Assembly (NCBI GenBank): GCA_049680295.1
Contig: JBAUHN010000037.1
Coordinates: forward strand, 1 to 13,106
DNA length: 13,106 nt
From: JBAUHN01 sp049680295
GTDB lineage: Bacteria > Pseudomonadota > Alphaproteobacteria > Rhodobacterales > Rhodobacteraceae
Direction: 5' to 3'
Shown: piece by piece, positions 5,438 to 13,106 of the stretch
Numbering within the stretch: the stretch's first letter is position 1
Layout of the letters: each line of letters starts with the position of its first letter
Notes under the pieces: generated by a model
Seen by the model: only the letters and a program-made list of their open reading frames with translations
Told to the model about the DNA's origin: nothing
Database searches by the model: none
Made by a program: the position numbers and the translations under genes

Positions 5438-7045
5438 ATGGCCGCGATAAAAGACATACCAAGCCGGGCAGGAACCTTTCCGGCGTCGCTTGGCGGGTTG
5501 TTCTGGCTGACTTTCGGCCTCCTTGGGGCGATGGTGTTTTTCTATGATGGCCTGGCCGAGCTTTTTGCCGCCTGGGCATTGCCGGAATACAGCCATGGCC
5601 CCCTGATCCCGGTGCTGTCGGGGTTCTTGCTGCTGCGGCACCTGAAATCCGTGCCGATCCAGCCCGGACCGGCCCCCGATCAGACCCCCGGTGTGGTGTT
5701 GCTGATTTTGGCCTTGCTGTTGGGGGCGGCAGGCCGGCTGATCCAGGTGGGCGACATCGTGGCCTATGCGCTGATCTTATGGGCCGGGGCAATCCTGCTG
5801 ATCTGTTTTGGCTGGCGCACGGGCCGGCAATTCTGGCCCTCGGTGCTGCATCTGGTCTATATGCTGCCGCTGCCCGGTGCGCTCTATTACGGCGTGTCGA
5901 CCTATCTGCAGGGGGTGTCCTCGGAACTGGGGGTGTATTTCCTCGATATGCTGCGGATCCCTGTGTTTCTTGAAGGCAATATCATTGATCTGGGCGTCTA
6001 TAAGCTGCATGTGGCCGAGGCCTGTTCGGGGCTGCGCTACCTGTTCCCGATCCTCAGCTTTTCGTATATCTTTGCCGCCCTCTACCGCGGCCCCACCTGG
6101 CACAAGGCGGTGCTGCTGATCTCGGCGGTGCCGATCACCATCTTCATGAACTCGGTGCGCATCGCGCTGGCGGGGGTGGTGGTGAATTCCTATGGGCTGG
6201 AATATGTCGAAGGCTTCACCCATTTCTTCGAAGGCTGGGTGATCTTTGTCAGCTGCATCGCGATCCTGTTTGTGCTGGCCCTGGGGCTGGTGATGCTGCG
6301 CCGCGATAGGGTGGGCCTGTTTGAGGCGCTGGATCTCGATACCGATGGCATGATGGTCCAGCTCAGGCGCATCACGCTGGTGCAGCCGACGGCCGCGCTG
6401 ATCTCGGCGGCGGTGCTGGCGGTGGGGCTGTCCGGCATCTGGATGGCGGTCCCGGCGCGCGACATCACCCCGGTGCAGCGCGATCCTTTTGCCACCTTCC
6501 CGTCGCGTCTGGGGGGCTGGGACGTCGGCGATGCCCGCCCGCTTGACGAAAACGTCGCGCGCATTCTGGCGGCGGATGATTATCATTCGGTGTCGCTCAG
6601 CCGCGCAGAGGCCGCCGCCCCGGTCGATCTGTTCCTGGCCTGGTACCGCGATCAAAGCAATGGCGGCGTCCATTCCCCCGAAGACTGCCTGCCCGGCGCG
6701 GGCTGGGAAATATCGAAACTGGAACGCATCCGCGCGCCTGATGACATCGGCGCAGGCGGGGCGTTCCCGCTGAACCGCGCGATTGTGCAAAAAGGCGTCG
6801 ACCGGATGCTGGTCTATTATTGGTACGAACAACAAGGCACGCGCACAGCGTCAATCCTGGCTGCCAAGATCAGCCTGATGCAGGGCAAGATCCTGAACGG
6901 CCGCAACGACAGCGCATTGGTGCGCCTGATCACCCCGATGCTGCAGGGCGAAACCATAGATCAGGCCGACGCCCGCCTGACCGAGGCCATGGGCGAAGTG
7001 ATCAAACCTTTGGCGCGGTTCGTGCCGGGGGTGGATGGGGCCTGA
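5438..7045 (+). CDS. xrtD: Exosortase fused to EpsI domain, probable VPLPA-CTERM-specific XrtD
   Basis: Exosortases are inner-membrane transpeptidase-like enzymes that cut proteins with a short C-terminal motif, membrane segment and basic tail, as part of delivery to the cell surface, often along with exopolysaccharide. Residues 15-290 carry about eight membrane segments and the catalytic set: Cys196 in EACSGLR, Arg241 in MNSVRIA and His262 in THFFEGW. Residues 310-535 are an EpsI-type domain with its own membrane anchor (about 318-338) and the hallmark HSPEDCLPGAGW (412-423). The 535-aa exosortase-EpsI fusion is the known plan of XrtD in Rhodobacteraceae, whose substrates end in VPLPA-CTERM tails. 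The ATG at 5438 lacks a strong ribosome binding site, but a later start would cut into the first membrane segment. No substrate gene lies in this window. The exosortase call is firm; the XrtD subclass is probable. Confidence 0.92.
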   Translation: MAAIKDIPSRAGTFPASLGGLFWLTFGLLGAMVFFYDGLAELFAAWALPEYSHGPLIPVLSGFLLLRHLKSVPIQPGPAPDQTPGVVLLILALLLGAAGRLIQVGDIVAYALILWAGAILLICFGWRTGRQFWPSVLHLVYMLPLPGALYYGVSTYLQGVSSELGVYFLDMLRIPVFLEGNIIDLGVYKLHVAEACSGLRYLFPILSFSYIFAALYRGPTWHKAVLLISAVPITIFMNSVRIALAGVVVNSYGLEYVEGFTHFFEGWVIFVSCIAILFVLALGLVMLRRDRVGLFEALDLDTDGMMVQLRRITLVQPTAALISAAVLAVGLSGIWMAVPARDITPVQRDPFATFPSRLGGWDVGDARPLDENVARILAADDYHSVSLSRAEAAAPVDLFLAWYRDQSNGGVHSPEDCLPGAGWEISKLERIRAPDDIGAGGAFPLNRAIVQKGVDRMLVYYWYEQQGTRTASILAAKISLMQGKILNGRNDSALVRLITPMLQGETIDQADARLTEAMGEVIKPLARFVPGVDGA

Positions 7046-7073
7046 AGGGCAGCTTTCGCAGGCTGGCCAAAAA

Positions 7074-7150
7074 CGCGACCAAATCAAAAACGGTTTTGCC
7101 ACCCTATCTGGTGATAGTTCTCCATTTAAGCTTTGTTTGTGTAGGTCGCG
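7074..7150. terminator. Inverted-repeat cluster between convergent genes
   Basis: The 106 bases between the exosortase stop and the stop of the 228-aa gene hold several small stems: CAAAA-ACGG-TTTTG (7085-7098) and CTATC-TGGT-GATAG (7104-7117), all enclosed by CGCGACC (7074-7080) and GGTCGCG (7144-7150). Their place between two convergent genes suggests a two-way terminator. None is strong alone. Confidence 0.35.
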
Positions 7151-7151
7151 C

Positions 7152-7838
7152 CTAGGAATGTGAATCAGCGTGGGCCGCTACCAAAATGTGGAGTTTCTCT
7201 AGAATTCTTTTTGCGACGTTGATTGCCTCAAATGGGTCTTCGAATTCAAAAACAACATCTTCATCAACATGACACTTCTCATCCGTGCACGCGTCATCGC
7301 CCGCGTGAATTTCTTCTAGATGCTCGTCAAGGTGCAAGTACACCTTGTTTGCAGCTCTTACGATGTTGGTGATTTCGCTATCAATCTCTGATACCTGATC
7401 TTCCCAAAGTTTCTTGTGTATCCCTCTGACTTCATCGAATATTTTGTCAACCTCACCTGAGACGAACGCGCAAGCTTTGTTAATCTTAAGCACACCGTCA
7501 ACGATCTGATGGTAAGGGGCTAATTCCTCAGCTTCACCACTCTCCTTCTGTCGGATAAGCAGGTCTTGAAATTTGGCGACCGTCTCTTCGATCTGCGCCA
7601 ATACTTCGTCTGGTTTGGTTGATTTTCTGACTGAAGGAACGGGTAACCTGTGTGTTATTTTCAAGTGCTCTCGTAGTGGAGCGTGTATCCGTTCCGCTGA
7701 CGCTGCAATCGCGGCCACATTGCGATTAACACCAGATGCCGTATCTCCAGCATCTTGTTCAAGTAGGCCAATAGATTTGTCCAGTTTTTGTATCAAGCTA
7801 TTGGAATCTACAAGGATAGTTCCTTCAGGTAATGCCAT
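7152..7838 (-). CDS. Hypothetical helical protein with His/Cys cluster (228 aa)
   Basis: I do not recognise this protein. It is acidic and almost wholly helical, without signal peptide or membrane segment, so probably cytoplasmic. Coiled-coil-like stretches cover about 10-60, 78-105 and 118-178. A cluster of possible metal ligands follows: H169, H173, H178, C184, C189 and H190, in an acidic surrounding (DEHLEEIHAGDDACTDEKCH, 171-190). The C-terminus (about 201-222) is another amphipathic helix. The ATG at 7838 has GGAAGGG six bases upstream. Its DNA is much AT-richer than the genes on either side and codon use differs, so it was probably acquired separately. It is convergent with the exosortase gene and on the same strand as the large secreted proteins, about 230 bases away. 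It may be a stand-alone cargo gene. No partner gene of a toxin-antitoxin pair is seen. Confidence 0.8.
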   Translation of the reverse strand: MALPEGTILVDSNSLIQKLDKSIGLLEQDAGDTASGVNRNVAAIAASAERIHAPLREHLKITHRLPVPSVRKSTKPDEVLAQIEETVAKFQDLLIRQKESGEAEELAPYHQIVDGVLKINKACAFVSGEVDKIFDEVRGIHKKLWEDQVSEIDSEITNIVRAANKVYLHLDEHLEEIHAGDDACTDEKCHVDEDVVFEFEDPFEAINVAKRILEKLHILVAAHADSHS

Positions 7839-8044
7839 GACTAACCCTTCCGTTATTAGTTTATGTCAAATGCCACTCCATTAAGGCGAGTCAATCGTTG
7901 AAAGAAAAGCTTTAAGTTGTGTTGCGTGAACCCGCCGGAACCGCCAGTGGCAAAAACGCTTCAAGTTTTGCTGGGGGTTTGTGGCCTCGGCAATATCGAC
8001 CGTTTTAGGCAGGGCCATCGAAGCAGGCATTGGCTCAGCCGCAG

Positions 8045-8059
8045 CGAAAGCCCCTTTCG
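8045..8059 (-). terminator. Hairpin downstream of the large secreted-protein gene
   Basis: CGAAAG-CCC-CTTTCG is a perfect 6-bp stem with a 3-base loop, 13 bases past the stop codon at 8072. It has no T-tract on the minus-strand side, so it would be a weak or Rho-assisted terminator or an mRNA 3'-end stabiliser. Confidence 0.4.
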
Positions 8060-8071
8060 TCGCGCCGCCCG

Positions 8072-11000
8072 CTACCCTTCCGGATTATAGACCCCGTTGA
8101 ACCGGGCGCTGCCCAGTTGCTGAACCGCCCAGAGGGTCTTGATCTCATCCTCGCTCATGTCCAGCGTGATCACATGGCGCAGCTTGCGCAGATCACCTGT
8201 CGCGCGGTCGGCGACAAAATCATCCAGCAGCAGCACATTGCGCCCGTCCGGGGTGCGGTAATAGCCCTGGTTCACGATCAGCGGCACGATGTTGTCGATA
8301 AAGGTCAGATGTTGCGGGTCGCCGTCGAACTGGCGGGGGCGGGTGCCGATGGAATCGGTCTTGGTGCCGGTCAGGTACAGGTCCTCATCAATCGACAGGG
8401 TGCTGTCGCCGGTCATGTCGAACCCAAGCTGGCCTTTGATCAGTTGATCTGACGACAGTATCCGGTGCCATGCGGGGTTAAGACCCGTATAGGGTGTCTG
8501 CACATCCGCCATCTCGACATCGATGAACAGATTGTCCACATCGCTGTCGCGGTTGGGAAAGGTAAAGCTTTGGTTCAGGGCGACCCCGGTTTCAAACCCC
8601 CCGATCCGGGTCCGGTTCATGACAAAGTCAAACATATTGGTGCCCACCACCACGCCTGCGCCGGCGCTGGCGATAGGATCGGTGTTTTTGGTCCCGGTCA
8701 GATCAAAATCGATCAGCGTGTAATGCGAGGTGTAGGACATGCTGACACCTTCCGAGGTTTCCCAGTTGGTGAACCCTTCCATCACCGTGCGCAGGTCGTG
8801 GTTTTGGGCCGGGTTGGCCTTGACCACGATCATGCCGACTTGGGTGCCAAAGGCTTCGTTGTCGCGAAATCCCTTAATAGGGACTATATTTGGCCGAACC
8901 GTTGCCTTGCCATAGGCGACCTCGGGGTGTTCCAGATTAGCCGCATAGGGCCCCTTTGGTGCCGAGCGTGTCATCCAGACATAGCCATGTGTGGTATTGG
9001 CGGCGATGTTGTTGCTGGCCTCGACCAGACGTCCGGCAAAGAAAAACCCGTCCCCGGTGCGGCCGTTGTCGTGGCGCGGCAGGTCCTCGGCCAGTTTAAC
9101 GGCGGGCTCACCAAAACTGGTGCCTTGTGCGCGGATTGCGATGTTTTGCGCCCAGATGCCGGTCTCATCGCCATCTTCGGCAGCAAAGGCCGCACCAAAG
9201 ACGTCAAAGGCCACGTTTCGGATGAAATCGGCGTGGCTTGCGTGATGCACATAGCCCCAGCCCGGCGATCTGCTGATGGCATTGCCAATGGCAATGGCAG
9301 GCGTGGCCTGATCTTGGGTGCCGGTCTTGTGGAAGTGGAAAGGATAGCGGGATTTGATGTTGCTGTCGGGGTGCACGGCGCCAAGCGCGGCCACATCAAA
9401 GGCCGGGGTCGATTTGTCGGTGCGTCCCAGATCGTCAAAGGCAGCATAGCGCACATCGACATGGGCAGAATGCATGAACATCACATGGCCGCGGTGGTGG
9501 GTGGCGGTGTCTGCACCATCCGCGCTGGAGACCGTGACGTTGCGCGACAGATTGGCGACATAGGCGTGCAGATCGTCGCGCGGCGTGTCGTGGCTAAAGA
9601 CCAGCAGGCGGTCGAGGGTCAGGACATTGCCATCAATCGCGGTGATTTTGACCTCTTCATCCTGGCTTTTGCGGTAAACGGTCTTGAGCAGATTATTGTC
9701 CCAGGTCCAGCCCTGTTTATGGGTGCCGGTCACCACCAGCGTGTCACCGACCTGCCAGCCTGTTGGCGTCTCTGCCAGGGTGATCTGTCTGTCGCGGCGC
9801 ATCGGGGCCACCGCCGTCGCGATATGGCTGGCCTTCTCGGTGCCGTGAATTTTGACCGTGCCATGAGAAATGACGCCACGCGACACCAGCGTCGGGTCCC
9901 AGTCGGTGTCAATGTCGCCGTTGTTGGCAATCACGATCCTGGCGGTGACATCGGCCTGCAGGGGCGTGTCTTCGGTGCCAATCTCCAGCCGTCCGCTGGG
10001 CGAGACGATCATTGTGTCAATTTCAAGCCGGGTGTCGGCATCTGTGGCAAATGACAATGCGCCATCGACCCGCAGGGTAAAAAGCGACGCATCGCTGATC
10101 CCGTCATAGGTGACCGAGATACCATCCGGGATCAGGGCCTGCGCGCCGTCACCGGGGATGTGGCCCTGATGCCATGTGGCGGGGTCAAACCAGCCGCCAT
10201 TGCTGATCGCCACATGGGTTGCATCCGCGCGGGGCACCAGTTTCAGCAGTGCCATATGTTCGGTCGCTTTGCCGGCGTCATCGCCATGGGCGTGGGGCTC
10301 GTCCCGGGCCATGACATCTGCCACAAATCCCTCCGCCGGACCTGCGCTGGCCTTGGGGGCGGTGTGGCCGTGGTCATGGCTGGTTTTCTGGATCTGCGGT
10401 TCAGGTTCCGGGACCGGGTCTTGCCCCGCCGCCGCCCTTTTGAACCGCATCAACGCATCCCAGCGCGGGTTGTCATCATCCAGATGGCGCAACGCCCCCC
10501 AGCTGCCCCATTTGCTGGGTGCGATTACATCGACATAAGCGGTAAAAACCGTGCCTCCGACATCGGCCCAGCCTTGCAGCATCCGGTCGTAAAGCGCACC
10601 CATCTCGGGGCTGTAATTGAAGTGGCTGAAAAATTCGGTCAGCAGATCATCATCGACGGGCGCGCCGACCCCGACCACATGGGTGCCGCCCTCATACATG
10701 ATCAGGTCCAGCCCAAAGCTGCGCGCCACCTCGGCGTGATAGGGAAAGCTGCGGGTGATATTGGCCTCGACTGTGTCTTCGTCTACACCGGTCACCGATC
10801 CGTCGCGCAGTTCTTTTGCTGCCTGAGTGACGGCAAAATCGAACTTATGTGTCTCTAAATAGGCGGATCGGGCCTGTCCGGTCAGGCCCTGGGCATCTGC
10901 ATCCGCTGCGGCCATGGCCTGACTTTCCACAACCCACTGCCGCACAGTGTCGGCTTTTTCGGCACCGAGCTGGCCGCTGAAATAGCCGGTGACACCGTAG

Positions 11001-12190
11001 GCTTCAAAATACTCAAAGGGCGGTTTATCGCGGGACCGGTCCTCATCCATCCAGCGCGGGGCCAGCAACAGACCCTGTTCCAGCCCTTCCCAGCCGGTCT
11101 GGGTTGAAATGATCCGGACCAGACGGTCGGGGTCTTGGGCAAACACCGCGCCCCAGATCTGCGCCATGCCAGCGGCCTGGCCGCCGGCAAATTGCGCATG
11201 CGCATCATAGACCCGTTTGCCCCACAGGGCCGCGCCGCGCCGGATCGCCCATTGCGCCTGTTCAAACTGCGGGTTCCAGACTTCGTTTGAATATTCGACA
11301 TAGGCTTTGCGATCTGGGTCCAGCGCGTCTTTGACATAAGCCGCAAATTTCCGGTTGAAATCATCATTCGCCAGATGCGGCATGGTGAACCACGGATCAA
11401 TCCCTGTCTCATTGGCCAGTGCCACCATCACCTCAACCGGCGCGCCGCGTAAGGCATAGGTGACATCCGCCACCTGTGGCCGGTCGTCCCATTTTTTCAG
11501 TTTGGAATCGTTGGTCTGCATCCAGTCCATGAACCGCAGGACCTGCATACCCTCTAATCGTGCCAGCCAATGCGGATTGAAAAGCTTGCCCTGATCGTGC
11601 AGCGCCAGATTGTCCTCATGCACCACCGATATATTGCGGATCGGATCAGCGGGGTCTGTGGCCTCAATCGCGATGCCAACCAGCCCGTCATTGCCGGGCG
11701 CATAATCAAACCAGATCTCGCGGGCGTCCGTGTCATGTTCAACATTTGTGGCACTATGCTGAAGGCCAAGCGTGCCTGTGCCTTCATACCGCACCCGGTA
11801 GCGCCCGGCGAGCGATTGCGCGCCCTCGGGCTGGGCGACCAGAACAAGGGTCTCAATGGCGGTTAATCCGACAGGCAGCGATGTGGGCCAGCCGTGTGCA
11901 TCCAGATAGCCGCCGCGCGCAAGGTTATCATGGGTCCATGCCCCCCATTCGCTGGGCAGATGCCCGACCCAGGGCCGCGCGGTTTTCATCACGTCGATAA
12001 ACGGGTGCTGGGTGCCCCAATCGGAAATGACCGCCAGCCCGATCCCAAGCGAGGCATCAGACGGCGGGTCTGCCGCGGCGGGTCTGGCTGGCGTGCAAAA
12101 CGCAACCAACGCCAAAGCAAAACATCCGGCCAGGGTCTGGCCGAATGCTATGCGTCTGATAACAGAACGTATTTTGGAAATTCGGTTCAC
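8072..12190 (-). CDS. Secreted multidomain protein: GH-A-like glycosidase barrel, G8 domain, right-handed beta-helix
   Basis: This is a 1372-aa exported protein. A signal peptide covers 1-40 (cut after PAAA). Residues about 45-585 look like a clan GH-A TIM barrel: YVEYSNEVWN (298-307) fits the acid/base Asn-Glu at strand 4 (E303), and LIMYEGGTH (496-504) fits the strand-7 nucleophile (E500). A Pro/His-rich linker (about 586-650) leads to a G8 domain (about 660-790, from WFDPATWHQG) and a right-handed parallel beta-helix (about 800-1310). The segment 948-1010 (RYPFHFHKTG ... AAEDGDE) resembles the conserved core of CEMIP/TMEM2 hyaluronidases. The likely role is binding or cutting an extracellular polysaccharide; the substrate is unknown. 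The GTG at 12190 is the first possible start after an in-frame TGA at 12244-12242; its ribosome binding site is weak. The C-terminus has no sorting or RTX tail. Confidence 0.9.
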   Translation of the reverse strand: MNRISKIRSVIRRIAFGQTLAGCFALALVAFCTPARPAAADPPSDASLGIGLAVISDWGTQHPFIDVMKTARPWVGHLPSEWGAWTHDNLARGGYLDAHGWPTSLPVGLTAIETLVLVAQPEGAQSLAGRYRVRYEGTGTLGLQHSATNVEHDTDAREIWFDYAPGNDGLVGIAIEATDPADPIRNISVVHEDNLALHDQGKLFNPHWLARLEGMQVLRFMDWMQTNDSKLKKWDDRPQVADVTYALRGAPVEVMVALANETGIDPWFTMPHLANDDFNRKFAAYVKDALDPDRKAYVEYSNEVWNPQFEQAQWAIRRGAALWGKRVYDAHAQFAGGQAAGMAQIWGAVFAQDPDRLVRIISTQTGWEGLEQGLLLAPRWMDEDRSRDKPPFEYFEAYGVTGYFSGQLGAEKADTVRQWVVESQAMAAADADAQGLTGQARSAYLETHKFDFAVTQAAKELRDGSVTGVDEDTVEANITRSFPYHAEVARSFGLDLIMYEGGTHVVGVGAPVDDDLLTEFFSHFNYSPEMGALYDRMLQGWADVGGTVFTAYVDVIAPSKWGSWGALRHLDDDNPRWDALMRFKRAAAGQDPVPEPEPQIQKTSHDHGHTAPKASAGPAEGFVADVMARDEPHAHGDDAGKATEHMALLKLVPRADATHVAISNGGWFDPATWHQGHIPGDGAQALIPDGISVTYDGISDASLFTLRVDGALSFATDADTRLEIDTMIVSPSGRLEIGTEDTPLQADVTARIVIANNGDIDTDWDPTLVSRGVISHGTVKIHGTEKASHIATAVAPMRRDRQITLAETPTGWQVGDTLVVTGTHKQGWTWDNNLLKTVYRKSQDEEVKITAIDGNVLTLDRLLVFSHDTPRDDLHAYVANLSRNVTVSSADGADTATHHRGHVMFMHSAHVDVRYAAFDDLGRTDKSTPAFDVAALGAVHPDSNIKSRYPFHFHKTGTQDQATPAIAIGNAISRSPGWGYVHHASHADFIRNVAFDVFGAAFAAEDGDETGIWAQNIAIRAQGTSFGEPAVKLAEDLPRHDNGRTGDGFFFAGRLVEASNNIAANTTHGYVWMTRSAPKGPYAANLEHPEVAYGKATVRPNIVPIKGFRDNEAFGTQVGMIVVKANPAQNHDLRTVMEGFTNWETSEGVSMSYTSHYTLIDFDLTGTKNTDPIASAGAGVVVGTNMFDFVMNRTRIGGFETGVALNQSFTFPNRDSDVDNLFIDVEMADVQTPYTGLNPAWHRILSSDQLIKGQLGFDMTGDSTLSIDEDLYLTGTKTDSIGTRPRQFDGDPQHLTFIDNIVPLIVNQGYYRTPDGRNVLLLDDFVADRATGDLRKLRHVITLDMSEDEIKTLWAVQQLGSARFNGVYNPEG

Positions 12191-12201
12191 GTGGCACCCG
12201 C

Positions 12202-12228
12202 TTGTTGTACGCTGCCAGAATACAACAA
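12202..12228. promoter_or_regulatory. Inverted repeat between the two tandem secreted-protein genes
   Basis: TTGTTGTA (12202-12209) and TACAACAA (12221-12228) are perfect 8-bp arms 11 bases apart, in the 55-base gap between the tandem genes and 12 bases before the GTG start of the downstream one. It may be an operator, an attenuating hairpin, or a processing site that sets unequal expression of the two. The stem is AT-rich, so a strong terminator is unlikely. Confidence 0.45.
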
Positions 12229-12245
12229 AACGGGGCCTAGGTCAC

Positions 12246-13106
12246 TCAGATATCAAAGACATCCACAGTGACGGTTGCGCGCGTGAAATCGCCGTCGTCA
12301 TCGGCGGCCCAATAGTCAAAGCTGTCGCGGCCCGAGAAATCAGTGTTCGGGCGATAGAGGATCTGACCGTTCTCCTGAACAAAGACCTCGCCGTTTTCGG
12401 CATCGGTCGACCCATCGACCCGCAACAGCCCGCCGGTCGGGTCGATGTCGTTTGACAGAACGTTTATCAGAATGTCCTGACCAAAGCCGGTTGTGGCAAA
12501 ATCGTCCTGTGCCGCAGGGTCGATACCATCAAAGGTAACGGTGCCGTTGAACACTGCGCCACCATGCTGGTTGATGGTCCAGTTGCTCTCGATCTGCTGC
12601 TGGCTCATGTTGAGGGTGATCACATGGCTGATCTTGATCAACTCACCGGTGGCCCGGTCTGCGACATAATCCTCAAGCAGCATGACATTGCGGCCATCGG
12701 GTGTGCGGTAATAGCCTTCGGTCGCCAGCAGTGGGGCGATATTGTCGTAGAAGGTCAGATGTTGCTCATCGCCTGAAAACTGACGATCCCGCGATCCGAT
12801 GGAATCGGTCTTGGTGCCGTTCAGATACAGGGTTTCGCCCTCAGAGATATTGGTGTCACCGGTCAGGTTGAACTCAAGCCGTCCATCCACCAGTTGCGAC
12901 GAGGACATGACCGTGTGGTACGATCCGTTAAAGCCGGTGTAGGCAGAGCCCACATCGCTGGTGTTTACGTCGATGAACACATTGTCCACATCGCTGCCGC
13001 TGACGCCAAAGGTAAAGTTCTGGAAGTTCAGGTTCACCCCGGTGTTGAAGCCTTCGATGTTGAACCCGTTGGCAACAATGTCAAAAGTGTTGCTGCCAAG
13101 CGTGTA
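12246..13106 (-). CDS. Secreted beta-helix protein with C-terminal cadherin-like domain (partial, 3' end)
   Basis: Only the last 286 codons are in the window. The frame stays open to the edge at 13106, so the GTG at 13037 is an internal valine, not the start. The first 190 or so residues are the end of a right-handed beta-helix paralogous to residues 1181-1365 of the next gene. By hand count 93 of 151 aligned residues are identical without gaps, including GTKTDSIG and GYYRTPDGRNV. Unlike the paralog it continues into a domain of about 85 residues (12509-12249) with DDFATTGFGQDILINVLSND and SGRDSFDYWAADDDGD, typical of cadherin-like tandem-95 repeats of surface adhesins, with acidic calcium-binding loops. 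The missing N-terminus probably holds more beta-helix and perhaps a G8 domain. It lies 55 bases upstream of the paralog on the same strand, so both may form one operon. Surface or matrix function is inferred. Confidence 0.88.
   Translation of the reverse strand, partial: YTLGSNTFDIVANGFNIEGFNTGVNLNFQNFTFGVSGSDVDNVFIDVNTSDVGSAYTGFNGSYHTVMSSSQLVDGRLEFNLTGDTNISEGETLYLNGTKTDSIGSRDRQFSGDEQHLTFYDNIAPLLATEGYYRTPDGRNVMLLEDYVADRATGELIKISHVITLNMSQQQIESNWTINQHGGAVFNGTVTFDGIDPAAQDDFATTGFGQDILINVLSNDIDPTGGLLRVDGSTDAENGEVFVQENGQILYRPNTDFSGRDSFDYWAADDDGDFTRATVTVDVFDI

Noticed and set aside
5777..6835. Minus-strand open frame of 352 codons
   Set aside because: It is antisense to the exosortase catalytic region, and its product is a His/Arg/Gln-rich low-quality sequence typical of a shadow frame.
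8072..8160. C-terminal sorting signal (VPLPA/PEP-CTERM) on the large secreted protein
   Set aside because: The end (SARFNGVYNPEG) has no motif, membrane segment or basic tail. The partial paralog (ending VTVDVFDI) also lacks one.
8465..10054. Long plus-strand open frame (529 codons)
   Set aside because: It is wholly antisense to the G8/beta-helix gene, whose frame has a signal peptide and domain motifs. The antisense product shows no domain and results from high GC.
12122..12124. Possible lipobox LAGC (residues 20-23) in the 1372-aa protein
   Set aside because: The hydrophobic stretch continues for about ten residues after C23, and a good signal peptidase I site (PAAA before D41) follows, so lipoprotein processing is unlikely.
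13037..13037. GTG at 13037 as the start of a 263-aa gene
   Set aside because: The frame stays open to the window edge and the upstream 23 codons align with the paralog (GSNTFDIV with GTNMFDFV), so the valine is internal.

Overview
The window reads as a piece of an extrachromosomal replicon (plasmid or chromid) from a GC-rich alphaproteobacterium, most likely Rhodobacteraceae (Roseobacter group). The evidence is a RepA-type initiator facing away from a parA-parB pair across an AT-rich origin, an exosortase/EpsI fusion of the XrtD kind known mainly from this family, and codon use typical of the group. No rRNA, tRNA, CRISPR array or recognisable transposase is visible.

Left part (1-4550) is the replication and partition module. 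A small AT-rich ORF of unknown function (377-138) lies at the left. ParB (1639-593) and ParA (3065-1674) form a minus-strand operon. A 16-bp parS-like palindrome (569-584) sits just past the parB stop. The parA-repA intergenic region holds a parA promoter, an AT-rich stretch with hairpins, three 22-bp-period iterons (3305-3364) and a hairpin-rich repA leader. RepA (3515-4549) reads away on the plus strand.

Middle part (4550-8071) starts with a nested GC-rich palindrome (4604-4675) between the convergent repA gene and a small secreted protein gene (5158-4757). That gene is divergent from an exosortase D/EpsI fusion (5438-7045), and two perfect palindromes lie between the two starts. An AT-richer gene for a 228-residue helical protein with a His/Cys cluster (7838-7152) then interrupts the region and looks like a separate acquisition.

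Right part (8072-13106) holds two tandem minus-strand genes for large secreted proteins. The complete one (12190-8072, 1372 aa) joins a clan GH-A-like glycosidase barrel to a G8 domain and a right-handed beta-helix resembling the CEMIP/TMEM2 hyaluronidase group. The other is cut by the window edge (13106-12246). It shares about 62% identity with the first over the end of the helix, then ends in a cadherin-like domain.

Taken together the cargo looks aimed at the cell envelope: a sorting enzyme for surface proteins plus large secreted polysaccharide-active or polysaccharide-binding proteins on a self-maintaining replicon. A role in exopolysaccharide or biofilm is inference. No exosortase substrate with a C-terminal sorting tail is visible in the window.
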